Positions 18,090-26,891 of a stretch of DNA of 35,997 nucleotides are shown here, one piece after another (within the stretch, counting starts at the first letter, position 1; the number at the start of each line of letters is the position of its first letter). A program made the translations under genes and the position numbers. Below the pieces are notes generated by a model, which saw only the letters and a list, made by a program, of their open reading frames with translations, made no database searches and was not told where the DNA came from. Origin of the DNA: a virus. The stretch is from positions 1-35,997 of IMG/VR virus record IMGVR_UViG_3300008339_000221; one strand, written 5' to 3'.

Positions 18090-18910
18090 CGCAAGCCTTT
18101 AATCTTTCACAATTAGCCAATAAAGTTAATTCTTCTGGTCAGTTAAATGTAGCCACAGGAGTTACCGGAACTGCTGCTGTAGCAAACGGCGGAACAGGCC
18201 AATCAACATATACAAACGGCGAATTGTTAATTGGAAACACGACAGGAAATACTCTTACCAAAGCCACATTAACTGCTGGCACTGGTATTACTATTACTAA
18301 TGGAACTGGTGCAATTACCATTGCGGCCATTGCTGGACAATTGCAATATGCCCTTTATACTTCTGGCACAGCAACTTGGACGGCTCCTACCGGAGTTACC
18401 CGCATAAAAGTTATCTGCATCGGTGGCGGTGGTGGAGGTGGAAACTGGGATGGTGGTTGCGTTAATAACGGAGGCAACGGTGGCTTTGGCGGTATTTCTG
18501 TAGGCATTTACACAGTAACTCCCGGCACAGGCTACGTAGCAACCGTTGGCGCTGGCGGAGCAGGCACAAATACAAGCTCAACAAACGGAGCCGCTGGTGG
18601 AACTAGCTCTTTAGGTTCGTTGCTGTCCGCGACTGGCGGTGGTGGTGGAGTCTCTGGGAACAGCACCGGCGCTGATGGTGCGAGTGGTGTTGGCACAAGC
18701 GGAGTTACCGGCAACGGTTCTGTTATTGGTGGCGCGGGAGGTAGTTTTACTGGGGCGCTTTTTCGCGGAAACGGGATAGGTTCAACGACGGCTGTAACAT
18801 GGACTGCGGCTCTAAACCTCGTTCCCGGCGCAGTGGGCGCTGGTGGAACTACCTCATCCAATGCTTCTGGCGGCATTGGTGGCGCTGTTTACATTGAATA
18901 TATTGGATAA
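18086..18910 (+). CDS. glycine-rich tail adhesin
   Basis: 274 residues, overlapping the tip gene by ATGA. The N-terminal third carries the fibre motif TAAVANGGTGQSTYTNGELL with GITITNGTGAITIA. From about residue 95, WTAPTGVTRIKVICIGGGGG begins a glycine-rich receptor-binding type domain, with runs such as GGGGGGG and GGNGGFGG. In some phages such Gly-rich stretches form a polyglycine sandwich that exposes variable loops. It probably sits at the tail tip and binds the receptor. The Gly-rich part has few charged residues. Confidence 0.78.
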   Translation: MTQAFNLSQLANKVNSSGQLNVATGVTGTAAVANGGTGQSTYTNGELLIGNTTGNTLTKATLTAGTGITITNGTGAITIAAIAGQLQYALYTSGTATWTAPTGVTRIKVICIGGGGGGGNWDGGCVNNGGNGGFGGISVGIYTVTPGTGYVATVGAGGAGTNTSSTNGAAGGTSSLGSLLSATGGGGGVSGNSTGADGASGVGTSGVTGNGSVIGGAGGSFTGALFRGNGIGSTTAVTWTAALNLVPGAVGAGGTTSSNASGGIGGAVYIEYIG

Positions 18911-18913
18911 CCC

Positions 18914-19144
18914 ATGAAAGCACTAATTTCAACTGTTGAACCCCGTGAAACTGGCTACCGTGTCGCTGAGGTAGAAGAAGATGGAAACATTTTTCCCGTT
19001 TCTCCTGAGTTGTTTTGGACTGATTGCCCGGATGATTTTAAGGCAGACGAGAAATGGTATGACCCTGTTGACCAGCAGTTCAAAGATTTCCCGGTGCCTG
19101 AGCCGCTGCCGCAACCGCAGACCGAAGGCACACAGCCGCTGTGA
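18914..19144 (+). CDS. small tail-fibre-associated protein
   Basis: 76 residues, acidic, with FWTDCPDDFKADEKWYDPVD in the middle and a Pro-rich C terminus (VPEPLPQPQTEG). Proteins with this look often follow fibre genes and may be virion caps or fibre-assembly helpers, but I cannot assign one. It follows the adhesin by 3 bases, and its TGA overlaps the GTG start of the next gene, so the three are likely translated together. Confidence 0.7.
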   Translation: MKALISTVEPRETGYRVAEVEEDGNIFPVSPELFWTDCPDDFKADEKWYDPVDQQFKDFPVPEPLPQPQTEGTQPL

Positions 19145-19422
19145 CTATCCGCGTCCCTCCAGCACACAGCTTTACCTACGATGGCGCGATAGTGAACGTG
19201 TTTCATGCCAACAAGGGTGAGGGCTTGCCTAAACACGAGCATGTTTACTCCCATGCAACTTTTTGTGCTGCTGGTTCTTGCATTGTGCGAAAAGAAAACA
19301 AAGAAGTAATCGTAACAAAGCAAACTCAGCCAATAAATCTTAAAGAAAACGAATGGCATGAAATTGAGGCTTTAGAAAATGAAACGGTATTTATTAACGT
19401 ATTTTCTGAAATCAAAAAATAA
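19141..19422 (+). CDS. small cupin-fold protein
   Basis: 93 residues from a GTG start inside the stop of the gene before. GLPKHEHVYSHATFCAAGSC with HEIEALENETVFINVF forms a plausible single-domain cupin: His-x-His plus a later His in motif 1, and NEWHEIEAL as motif 2. This would give a metal-binding beta barrel. Substrate and role are unknown. Its place among host-contact genes suggests a sugar-related or structural role, but that is a guess. Confidence 0.65.
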   Translation: MTIRVPPAHSFTYDGAIVNVFHANKGEGLPKHEHVYSHATFCAAGSCIVRKENKEVIVTKQTQPINLKENEWHEIEALENETVFINVFSEIKK

Positions 19423-19512
19423 CACTCAAAAAAACACATGATATACTTATAAAAAACAAGACATGATTTAGGCTGCTGCGAGTGCGCGGCGCTTTAACCG
19501 GAAAGGGTAATC

Positions 19513-19986
19513 ATGGCGATTTTATATTGGGTTCATTCCCATGAACACAATGATATTTTCACGCAAGGTTATGTTGGCGTTACGCCAAACTTTGCCAAGC
19601 GTATGCGTGAACATAAACATAAATTTAAAAGTATTTGGAACAAAATTGTTATGGAAACAATTATTGTTGCCGAATCTTCGTATTGTTACGCAATAGAAAA
19701 TAAACTTCGTCCATTTCGTAATATTGGTTGGAATAAAGCCCCCGGTGGCTTTAGAAACAATACAATGATTGGCAAAGAAAATCCAAATTTTAATAAAAAA
19801 GGTGAACAAGCCTCTAATTTTAAAGGATTGTTTGTAACACCTAAAGGAACTTTTGTTCGTGCGGAAGATGCGGCAAAAGAGCATAATTGTGCAATTAGCA
19901 CGATTCACCGACGTTGTTGCGGAAGAATAATTGGCAAAAGAAAATTGCCGCCGCAAAATGGTTACTCATTTACGCAGAAAGTGTAG
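19513..19986 (+). CDS. GIY-YIG homing endonuclease, free-standing
   Basis: 157 residues. The GIY-YIG nuclease core is at 3-67: a degenerate first motif LYW (4-6), QGYVGVT (18-24) as the YIG part, Arg30 and Arg32 in FAKRMREHK, and the likely metal-binding Glu62 in YAIENKLRP. A NUMOD3-like DNA-binding segment GKENPNF ... GEQASNFKG lies at 87-105, followed by a helix-turn-helix-like stretch EDAAKEHNCAISTIHRRC. Such enzymes cut homologous alleles lacking the gene and spread by repair. GGAAAGGG lies just before the start. It ends ten bases before the next gene, in the same frame. Confidence 0.88.
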   Translation: MAILYWVHSHEHNDIFTQGYVGVTPNFAKRMREHKHKFKSIWNKIVMETIIVAESSYCYAIENKLRPFRNIGWNKAPGGFRNNTMIGKENPNFNKKGEQASNFKGLFVTPKGTFVRAEDAAKEHNCAISTIHRRCCGRIIGKRKLPPQNGYSFTQKV

Positions 19987-19995
19987 GGTAAAGCC

Positions 19996-20475
19996 ATCGC
20001 TATATTTAATAAAAACACGCTTACACAAGTAAGCGGTTTCGACAATCCAATTATTGCTGGCGAATTAGTTTACGCGCAGCAAACATTCTGGAATCTTGCG
20101 TTTTCTAATGAAGGTGTGGCGGTTGATTTGACCGGCGCAACCATTGACGCACAGATTATCCGCAGACAGTTATCGGATATTAAAGACACTCGTTATGGTC
20201 TGACGTTTGACATTTCGGACTATAGCCCGCCTCCTTCTCCCGTGGCATTAACAATTACAAACAGGGATGACGAAGAAGGAACATTTACGCTTGTAATTGA
20301 CGAATCTTCGTGGGATGTAATTTCAAGCGACCCGCAGTTAGATATTAACGCGCAAGAATGTGTAGGGTTTTCTGGCCGGATAAAGATTAGTTTCCCTGCG
20401 GCTGGTTCCACTCCCGCGCAAGACAATATTATCTTTCTATTATTCTTGGTTCGCTCCGATGGCGTGGTGAATTAA
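19996..20475 (+). CDS. tail protein with displaced start (AUC)
   Basis: The frame ending at 20475 is open all the way back to the endonuclease stop at 19984-19986, and the upstream part reads like real protein (AIFNKNTLTQVSGFDNPIIA, then GELVYAQQTFWNLAF), so the in-frame GTG at 20116 is too late. There is no ATG, GTG or TTG before that. ATC at 19996 sits seven bases after AGGG and would give a 159-residue protein. The product is beta-rich and probably a structural tail protein, as it lies directly before the fibre gene; I cannot name a family. The endonuclease insertion probably took the original start. Confidence 0.65.
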   Translation: MAIFNKNTLTQVSGFDNPIIAGELVYAQQTFWNLAFSNEGVAVDLTGATIDAQIIRRQLSDIKDTRYGLTFDISDYSPPPSPVALTITNRDDEEGTFTLVIDESSWDVISSDPQLDINAQECVGFSGRIKISFPAAGSTPAQDNIIFLLFLVRSDGVVN

Positions 20476-23400
20476 ATGGCAAACCTGTCCATTACTAAAG
20501 GGCAGGTAAACGACATTTCGGTTTCTGTAAATGAAACTGAAGTGGCCGTTTCACAAGCCAATAATATTGACGTTCAGGTTACGCCAACTCCGCGCACTGA
20601 AATTTCTATTAATCGTGGTCTTTATGGCCCAAGTGGTTTTTCTGGCATTAGTGGCTATTCAGGATTCAGTGGTCAATCTGGCGTAGGTCAACCGGGCATC
20701 AGTGGATTTTCTGGCGCTTCAGGATACTCTGGAGAAAATGGAACTTCAGGATTTAGTGGCTATTCAGGTTTTTCCGGTGAAGCAGGAATAAGTGGTTTTT
20801 CTGGCGAATCTGGATTGTCTGGTTTTAGTGGTGCAAGCGGATATTCTGGCGCTAATGGCGAATCAGGTTATTCAGGAATATCAGGATATAGTGGTTCGGG
20901 AATTTCTGGATATTCTGGCGAACAAGGGTTTTCTGGTTATTCCGGCTCGTCTGGTAAAAGTGGATTCTCTGGTTTCTCTGGCGAATCTGGTTTTTCAGGA
21001 ATAAGCGGTTTTTCTGGTGATTCAGGATTATCTGGTTACAGTGGAGAATCAGGTTTTTCTGGATTTAGCGGTTCCGGTATTTCAGGCTATTCAGGTTTTA
21101 GCGGATACAGTGGACAGCAAGGAACCAGTATTAATGTTAAAGGCGAAGTCGCAACTGTTGGCGATTTGCCGCCTACAGGTAATCAAGTAAACGATGCTTA
21201 CATCGTTCAGGACGATGGCAATCTGTGGGTATGGAATGGTTCTGCGTGGTATGACGCAGGGCAAATTGTAGGGCCGCCCGGAGCAAGTGGTTTATCTGGT
21301 TTTTCTGGATATTCGGGAATTAGCGGATATTCCGGCATATCTGGATTTTCTGGCATTTCCGGTTATTCAGGAAATAGCGGTATTTCAGGATTTTCTGGTT
21401 TTAGCGGGATAAGTGGATTTTCAGGTGAATCTGGATATTCTGGCATTTCGGGTTTTTCTGGATTTAGTGGGATTAGTGGTTGGTCTGGATTTAGCGGATA
21501 TTCAGGATATTCCGGCCAATCCGGGTTTTCTGGAATTAGCGGATACTCTGGCGTTGGAATAAGTGGACTTAGCGGTTTCAGTGGCTTTAGTGGTTATTCA
21601 GGTGAATCTGGTATTTCTGGATTTTCTGGTGAAGTTGGAATTTCTGGTTTTTCTGGCTATTCTGGTTTTAGTGGAATTTCAGGTTTCAGTGGAATTTCTG
21701 GTTTTAATGGTGAAAGTGGGTTTTCAGGTTTTTCTGGAACGTCTGGATTTTCCGGCGAAGGTCTTTCTGGGTTCAGCGGTTACTCTGGAATTTCAGGTTT
21801 CTCAGGTGAATCTGGAATAAGCGGATTTTCAGGAAATTCAGGTGTTAGCGGCTGGTCTGGTATTTCAGGATTTTCTGGTTATTCGGGTTCCGGTATTTCT
21901 GGTTTTAGCGGTTTCTCTGGAATATCAGGTGAATCAGGTTTTAGTGGTTACAGTGGTCGGTCTGGATTTAGCGGGTATTCAGGACAAGCCGGAGCCGGTG
22001 GCGTTCAAGCCTTGTGGGGTTCATTTTGGGATACCACAACTCAGACTGCGGCAGCAATCAATACTGCATACGCAGTTACTTTTAATACCAACGACCCATT
22101 AAACTTTGGCGTATCAAGAGGTTCTCCAACATCCAGAATTGTAGTTGATAGTGCTGGTGTTTATAACATTCAATTTTCGGTACAAGTAATACACCAATCT
22201 GGCGGTGGTGCTGGCGAAACTATAAATTTATGGTTAAAGGTTAATGGCACATCTATTCCAGATTCAAATGGTCGTGTAGTTGTATCTTCCGCGACTAAGT
22301 ATGCTTTACCTGCGTGGAATTATGTATTAACACTAAACGCAAACGATTACGTTGAATTATTTTGGGATACAGATACAACCTCAATTCAACTTGGAACTTT
22401 ATCCGCAAGCGGGATTGTTCCATTAACGCCAAGCGCAATTTTAACTGTTACACAAGTTACATATACGCAATCTGGTTACAGCGGTTTTTCTGGCTTTTCA
22501 GGACTTTCTGGTTTTTCGGGAATCTCAGGATACAGCGGTTACTCCGGTAGTGTTTATATCGGTCAGAATCCACCAGTAACTTTTGGTGCTGGCTCGATGT
22601 GGTGGGATGATGTCGCCGGTAAATTAAAAATTTACTATGTAGATATTAACGGTGGGCAATGGGTTGACTCCATTACCGGAACTGCTGGATTTTCCGGCTA
22701 CAGTGGCATTTCTGGATATTCTGGAACTTCTGGTTTAAGCGGATTTTCTGGTGCATCTGGTTTAAGTGGAGACTCTGGAATTTCTGGATTCTCTGGATAC
22801 TCTGGAATTTCAGGATACAGCGGCTATTCAGGAATTTCTGGCTATTCAGGAATTTCTGGATATAGCGGAGATTCTGGCATCAGTGGATTTTCTGGAATTA
22901 GTGGATTTTCAGGCATAAGTGGATTCAGCGGTTCCGGTATCTCAGGCTATTCTGGATTCAGTGGAACGTCAGGTTTTTCTGGCTCTGGAATTTCTGGCTA
23001 CTCAGGGTTCAGCGGAATTTCAGGATACTCAGGTATTTCTGGATATTCAGGATTTAGCGGAGATTCTGGAATTTCTGGCTATAGTGGTTTTTCTGGAATT
23101 TCAGGATTTAGTGGTTCAGGAATTTCTGGCTTTAGTGGTTCTGGTATTTCAGGATTCTCAGGTGAATCTGGATTTTCAGGAATCAGTGGATATTCTGGAT
23201 TTTCTGGAATAAGTGGATTCTCAGGTTTTTCTGGTATCAGTGGATTTTCTGGCGCAACCGGCACTGCCGGCACAGTTCTTAGAGTTCCTTTGCTTGCTAC
23301 TAATTCTGAAATTTTTACTAATATGCCTACTGCGGCAGCTATTTTTCCAATCACTTTTGCAGCAATACAAGAAGTTGATTTAACTAATTTCACGCAAGTA

Positions 23401-23676
23401 AGGTTTCGAGTAAATAAACTTACGGTTGCGGGAGCCGCTGCTTCTTTGCTTATTTTAAGATACGCGACAACTTACACACAAACTGCGGCAAGTTATTTAG
23501 ACATTGGAACTTCTGTCGTTTCTGTTGCTATAAACGTAACCGCAACTTATTTAGACACTGGCTGGATAAATCTAGTCGCTGGCGCAAAAGCGGAAGTTTA
23601 TATAGTTCCAATCGGAATCAGTGGGAACGGAACTGCCGACCCTGTATTTGGTTCTATTGTTGCAGAATTCCAATAA
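20476..23676 (+). CDS. collagen-like tail fibre, multi-domain
   Basis: 1066 residues. An N-terminal beta region (1-50) is followed by about 210 Gly-X-Ser triplets (mostly GFS, GYS and GIS) in four blocks, roughly 51-216, 266-508, 664-690 and 735-933. Between them are small globular modules: one with LPPTGNQVNDAYIVQDDGNL (217-265), a C1q/TNF-like jelly roll (509-663; WGSFWDTTTQTA ... YNIQFSVQV ... NDYVELFWD) and one with GSMWWDDVAGKLKIYYVD (692-735). The C terminus (934-1066) is a beta-rich, probable trimerising or binding domain. Triplet regions should form triple-helical stalks. Pro is nearly absent. It starts right after the preceding stop. Confidence 0.88.
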   Translation: MANLSITKGQVNDISVSVNETEVAVSQANNIDVQVTPTPRTEISINRGLYGPSGFSGISGYSGFSGQSGVGQPGISGFSGASGYSGENGTSGFSGYSGFSGEAGISGFSGESGLSGFSGASGYSGANGESGYSGISGYSGSGISGYSGEQGFSGYSGSSGKSGFSGFSGESGFSGISGFSGDSGLSGYSGESGFSGFSGSGISGYSGFSGYSGQQGTSINVKGEVATVGDLPPTGNQVNDAYIVQDDGNLWVWNGSAWYDAGQIVGPPGASGLSGFSGYSGISGYSGISGFSGISGYSGNSGISGFSGFSGISGFSGESGYSGISGFSGFSGISGWSGFSGYSGYSGQSGFSGISGYSGVGISGLSGFSGFSGYSGESGISGFSGEVGISGFSGYSGFSGISGFSGISGFNGESGFSGFSGTSGFSGEGLSGFSGYSGISGFSGESGISGFSGNSGVSGWSGISGFSGYSGSGISGFSGFSGISGESGFSGYSGRSGFSGYSGQAGAGGVQALWGSFWDTTTQTAAAINTAYAVTFNTNDPLNFGVSRGSPTSRIVVDSAGVYNIQFSVQVIHQSGGGAGETINLWLKVNGTSIPDSNGRVVVSSATKYALPAWNYVLTLNANDYVELFWDTDTTSIQLGTLSASGIVPLTPSAILTVTQVTYTQSGYSGFSGFSGLSGFSGISGYSGYSGSVYIGQNPPVTFGAGSMWWDDVAGKLKIYYVDINGGQWVDSITGTAGFSGYSGISGYSGTSGLSGFSGASGLSGDSGISGFSGYSGISGYSGYSGISGYSGISGYSGDSGISGFSGISGFSGISGFSGSGISGYSGFSGTSGFSGSGISGYSGFSGISGYSGISGYSGFSGDSGISGYSGFSGISGFSGSGISGFSGSGISGFSGESGFSGISGYSGFSGISGFSGFSGISGFSGATGTAGTVLRVPLLATNSEIFTNMPTAAAIFPITFAAIQEVDLTNFTQVRFRVNKLTVAGAAASLLILRYATTYTQTAASYLDIGTSVVSVAINVTATYLDTGWINLVAGAKAEVYIVPIGISGNGTADPVFGSIVAEFQ
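20626..23265 (+). repeat. coding tandem 9-bp repeats (Gly-X-Ser), fibre 1
   Basis: The stretch is made of in-frame 9-base units encoding Gly-X-Ser, interrupted by three globular modules. Ser is written as TCN in one triplet and AGY in another, and Gly as GGA, GGT or GGC, so neighbouring units seldom match base for base even where the protein repeats exactly. Confidence 0.85.
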
Positions 23677-23684
23677 GGTAAATC

Positions 23685-24629
23685 ATGGCCTCATTAGACT
23701 TTCCTACCTCGCCCACAATCGGTCAGCAGTATAGTGCGAACGGCTCGACTTGGACTTGGGATGGCGTGTCTTGGTTGGCCGTAAATGGCCCTGCGTCTGG
23801 TTTTTCTGGATTTAGCGGATACAGCGGATATTCAGGTTTTAGCGGTTACTCAGGAACGTCAGGTTACAGCGGTGAAATAGGCGCAAGTGGAATTTCTGGT
23901 TACTCAGGAATCAGTGGGTATTCTGGAATTTCTGGATTATCTGGATTTTCTGGATTTAGTGGTATCAGTGGATACTCTGGAATCAGTGGTTACAGTGGTT
24001 TCTCTGGTTATTCAGGAATCAGTGGCTTTTCTGGAATCAGCGGTTTTAGCGGCGATTCTGGAATTAGTGGTTACTCAGGAATTAGCGGTTTTTCTGGAAT
24101 AAGCGGTTTTTCAGGTGTTAGCGGTTTCTCTGGTATATCTGGATTTTCAGGTTCCGGTATTTCTGGTTTTTCAGGCTATTCAGGAATTAGTGGTTTTAGT
24201 GGCGCTGTAGGAACTTCAGGATTTTCAGGATTCTCTGGCCTCAGCGGATTTTCTGGTATTAGTGGTTTCAGTGGACAATCTGGATTTAGCGGAACTAACG
24301 GTTTATCTGGTATTTCTGGTTTTTCAGGTTATTCTGGAATCAGCGGTTTCAGTGGCGCTGTAGGAACTTCAGGATTTTCCGGTTATTCTGGATACAGCGG
24401 ATTTAGCGGAACACCAACTAATGTTGTCTATGATTTATTTACTTCTACAGCTTCGCAAACAACATTTACTACATCCGTTACTTATGTATCAGGAAAAATA
24501 AGTGTTTATCTAAATGGCGTTAGAATGGTAAACGCGACTGACGTTACTGTTACAAGTGGAACACAAGTTGTATTTGCGACCGCGCTTAGTTCTGGTCAGA
24601 ATGTTGATTTGGTATATCCGAGAGCATAA
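23685..24629 (+). CDS. second collagen-like tail fibre
   Basis: 314 residues in three parts. Residues 1-39 form a module with GQQYSANGSTWTWDGVSWLA, resembling the small Trp module inside the first fibre. About 67 Gly-X-Ser triplets follow (40-243). The last 71 residues are a beta domain (LFTSTASQTTFTTS ... GKISVYLNGVRM), of the type repeated at the end of the J-like protein. It begins nine bases after the first fibre and is probably a shorter companion fibre. The shared repeat DNA would permit recombination between the two genes. Confidence 0.85.
   Translation: MASLDFPTSPTIGQQYSANGSTWTWDGVSWLAVNGPASGFSGFSGYSGYSGFSGYSGTSGYSGEIGASGISGYSGISGYSGISGLSGFSGFSGISGYSGISGYSGFSGYSGISGFSGISGFSGDSGISGYSGISGFSGISGFSGVSGFSGISGFSGSGISGFSGYSGISGFSGAVGTSGFSGFSGLSGFSGISGFSGQSGFSGTNGLSGISGFSGYSGISGFSGAVGTSGFSGYSGYSGFSGTPTNVVYDLFTSTASQTTFTTSVTYVSGKISVYLNGVRMVNATDVTVTSGTQVVFATALSSGQNVDLVYPRA
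23794..24408 (+). repeat. coding tandem 9-bp repeats (Gly-X-Ser), fibre 2
   Basis: An uninterrupted run of about 67 units with the same GFS, GYS and GIS vocabulary and mixed Ser codons as the first fibre gene. Longer sub-repeats such as the segment encoding GFSGAVGTSGFSG occur twice. Confidence 0.8.
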
Positions 24630-24649
24630 CTTTTATAAAATAATACAAG

Positions 24650-25930
24650 ATGAAATACACGATAGTTATACCAACATACAATAATTGCGAAAAATATCTT
24701 AAACCCTGCGTTGATTCACTTATTAAGTGGTCAACAATGGAAGATATAGAACTTGTAATTTCAGCCAATGGTTGCACTGACAACACAAAGGCATATTTAA
24801 ATTACTTGTCTACATCAATACCAAACTTAAAAACCGTTTGGAATGATTCTGCTATTGGATTTGCAAAAGCAACAAACGCAGGAATTAAAGTTGCTACCGC
24901 AGAAAAAATTATTCTTTTAAACAATGATGTTTTATTGTTAGAACAACAAAAGAATCAATGGCTGCATCAATTAGAAGCCCCGTTTTTAGAAGATAGTAAC
25001 TTTGGGATAACCGGGGTTATTAAAGAATATTCAGAGCCAGCAAACACAGAATTTATTATTTTTTTCTGCGCGATGATAAGCAGAAATGTATTTGATAGAA
25101 TCGGTTTGCTAGATGAGCAATTTGAAGTAGGTGGTTCTGAAGATACTGATTTTTGTATAAGAGCAAAAAACGCAGGGTTTAAATTTAATTCTGTATTAAA
25201 AAAAATACCTACCAATAATCCTAAATGGTATTCCGGTAATTTTCCTATTTTTCACGAAGGGGAAGGAACTGTGCATGATTCTAATTTAGTAAAAAATTGG
25301 AACAATACATTTTCAATCAATTCCCTAAAGCTGGCAAAAAAACACAATCCAGAATGGTATCGCTGGAAGTTAAGTAATAACTACGAACGCGCAGTATTTC
25401 TTAAAGGTGACTCTGTTTTTCCAAGAGAAACGCAAAGATACCAATGGGCAAACCATAATTTATATGGGAATAAAATCCTAGAAATAGGATGCTCTACTGG
25501 CTACGGTGTTCAATTTCTTCCAAACGATATTGAATATTTAGGGCTAGATTACGACCCAATTATTGTTAGCGTTGCCAATGAACAATATTGGAAACCTAAT
25601 TGCGAGTTTTTTTACGCAGACATTAACACTTACAAACTAGAGCAATACGACACAATCATTGCGTTTGAAGTTATTGAGCATTTAGACAATGGTTTAGAAC
25701 TTGCGGAGAGATTAAAAAAGCATTGCAAAAGACTTCTAATTACTTGTCCGTGGAATGAACCAAAAGGCTTTTGGGGCGAACATCATAAGTTACATGGATT
25801 GAATGAATCGCACTTTTCGGGATTCAGTATTAAGTATATTTCGGAGCATGGGAATATAACTGAGCAAGCAATCCCGATTAATGAAAGCAACAGATGTAAT
25901 TTGATGATTATGAGTTTTACAAATGAATAA
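24650..25930 (+). CDS. GT2 glycosyltransferase fused to SAM methyltransferase
   Basis: 426 residues with two enzymes. Residues 1-235 are a GT-A fold GT2 domain: VIPTYNN at 6-12, the NDV metal/nucleotide site at 92-94, and GGSEDTDFCIRAKNAG (161-176), where Glu-Asp acts as the base region. Residues 270-426 are a class I methyltransferase: ILEIGCSTGYG (276-286) binds S-adenosylmethionine, YLGLDYD carries Asp300, and FEVIEHLDNG is motif IV-like. The pair could add and O-methylate a sugar, for example capping a glycan. It starts 20 bases after the second fibre gene and overlaps the next gene by 8. Confidence 0.9.
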   Translation: MKYTIVIPTYNNCEKYLKPCVDSLIKWSTMEDIELVISANGCTDNTKAYLNYLSTSIPNLKTVWNDSAIGFAKATNAGIKVATAEKIILLNNDVLLLEQQKNQWLHQLEAPFLEDSNFGITGVIKEYSEPANTEFIIFFCAMISRNVFDRIGLLDEQFEVGGSEDTDFCIRAKNAGFKFNSVLKKIPTNNPKWYSGNFPIFHEGEGTVHDSNLVKNWNNTFSINSLKLAKKHNPEWYRWKLSNNYERAVFLKGDSVFPRETQRYQWANHNLYGNKILEIGCSTGYGVQFLPNDIEYLGLDYDPIIVSVANEQYWKPNCEFFYADINTYKLEQYDTIIAFEVIEHLDNGLELAERLKKHCKRLLITCPWNEPKGFWGEHHKLHGLNESHFSGFSIKYISEHGNITEQAIPINESNRCNLMIMSFTNE

Positions 25931-26891
25931 AATACTATGTTCTGTTGCGACCAAAGGTAGATACTTTTCTACGTTACCTTTGGTTTTAAATGCGATTCTT
26001 AATCAAACAAAGTTACCGGATAAGCTGGTAATTTTTGATGATAATGACGAACCGCAGGACATGAGAAATGAATTCCTATATCAGCATTTCTTTAGAATAT
26101 TAGACATTAAAGGAATTAAATGGGAATGGTTATTCGCCGGTAAGAAAGGCCAGCATCATATCCATCAAACAGCTAACACTATGGGGTTTGATTGGGTATG
26201 GCGCGTTGACGATGATGCAATACCAGAACCTAACGTATTAAAGAATTTATCAAAACATATAACGCCAAAGGTCGGGGCTATTGGCGGCGCAATACTTACC
26301 CCTCCGTTGTTTTTTGAGAATACAGAATCTACCGGACTTTTGGAAAATATTGATACCGAGCCTAGCGTTCAATGGAAAAACATTAAACAATTAAAATCTG
26401 TTGAGCATTTACATTGTTCATTTCTGTATCGTGCCGCGATACACGATTACAATTTGGGATTATCTAGGGTAGCGCATAGAGAAGAAACATTATTTTCCTA
26501 CGGTCTACACCAAAAAGGTTATAAATTATTAGTCGTGCCTAACGCTGTAACTTGGCACATGAAAAACCCGCAAGGTGGAATACGTGCAGTTCAAAAGCAG
26601 GAAATGTTTGACCATGACGAAAAGATATTTAGAAATATTATTAACTATAAAGAAAAAACTATTGTTGTTTTAAACAACGGAATGGGCGACCACGTAGTAT
26701 TAAGCAAGATTCTTCCAGAGATAAAGAACCCGGTTGTATTTGGGTGTTATCCAGAAATCATACCTTGTAAGTCTATTGCGGAAGCCTACGCATTGTTTGG
26801 CGATTTAGACCAGTGGAATATCTACAAGAAAATGGCGGAATGGAATTGGACTGAAAGCATAGAAAAAGCATACAGAAAGTTATATCTATGA
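25923..26891 (+). CDS. GT2 glycosyltransferase with C-terminal GT9 N-half-like domain
   Basis: 322 residues. The first about 225 form a GT-A domain with VATKGRY near the start, IFDDNDE at 37-43 and VWRVDDDAIPEP at 92-103, the likely DxD metal site. From about 245 a new domain starts, KTIVVLNNGMGDHVVLSKIL, which has the Gly-Asp loop of the N-terminal Rossmann half of GT9 (heptosyltransferase-like) enzymes and ends after about 75 residues. The matching C-half is the next gene, overlapping by ATGA. The domain border and the GT9 call are my reading of motifs. Confidence 0.8.
   Translation: MNKILCSVATKGRYFSTLPLVLNAILNQTKLPDKLVIFDDNDEPQDMRNEFLYQHFFRILDIKGIKWEWLFAGKKGQHHIHQTANTMGFDWVWRVDDDAIPEPNVLKNLSKHITPKVGAIGGAILTPPLFFENTESTGLLENIDTEPSVQWKNIKQLKSVEHLHCSFLYRAAIHDYNLGLSRVAHREETLFSYGLHQKGYKLLVVPNAVTWHMKNPQGGIRAVQKQEMFDHDEKIFRNIINYKEKTIVVLNNGMGDHVVLSKILPEIKNPVVFGCYPEIIPCKSIAEAYALFGDLDQWNIYKKMAEWNWTESIEKAYRKLYL

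Noticed and set aside
19423-20000. Group I or II intron carrying the homing endonuclease
   Set aside because: The flanks show no recognisable catalytic core, and no split upstream exon is seen; the endonuclease appears free-standing.
20116-20475. GTG at 20116 as the start of the gene before the fibre
   Set aside because: The frame stays open for 40 more codons upstream and reads as good protein. A start at 20116 would remove that part, so the displaced AUC start is preferred, with stated doubt.
20626-24408. CRISPR-like or satellite repeat array
   Set aside because: The repeats are in frame, encode Gly-X-Ser and lack spacer structure, so they are coding fibre repeats.
18086-24629. Diversity-generating retroelement acting on the fibre genes
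   Set aside because: No reverse transcriptase or template repeat is visible in the window.
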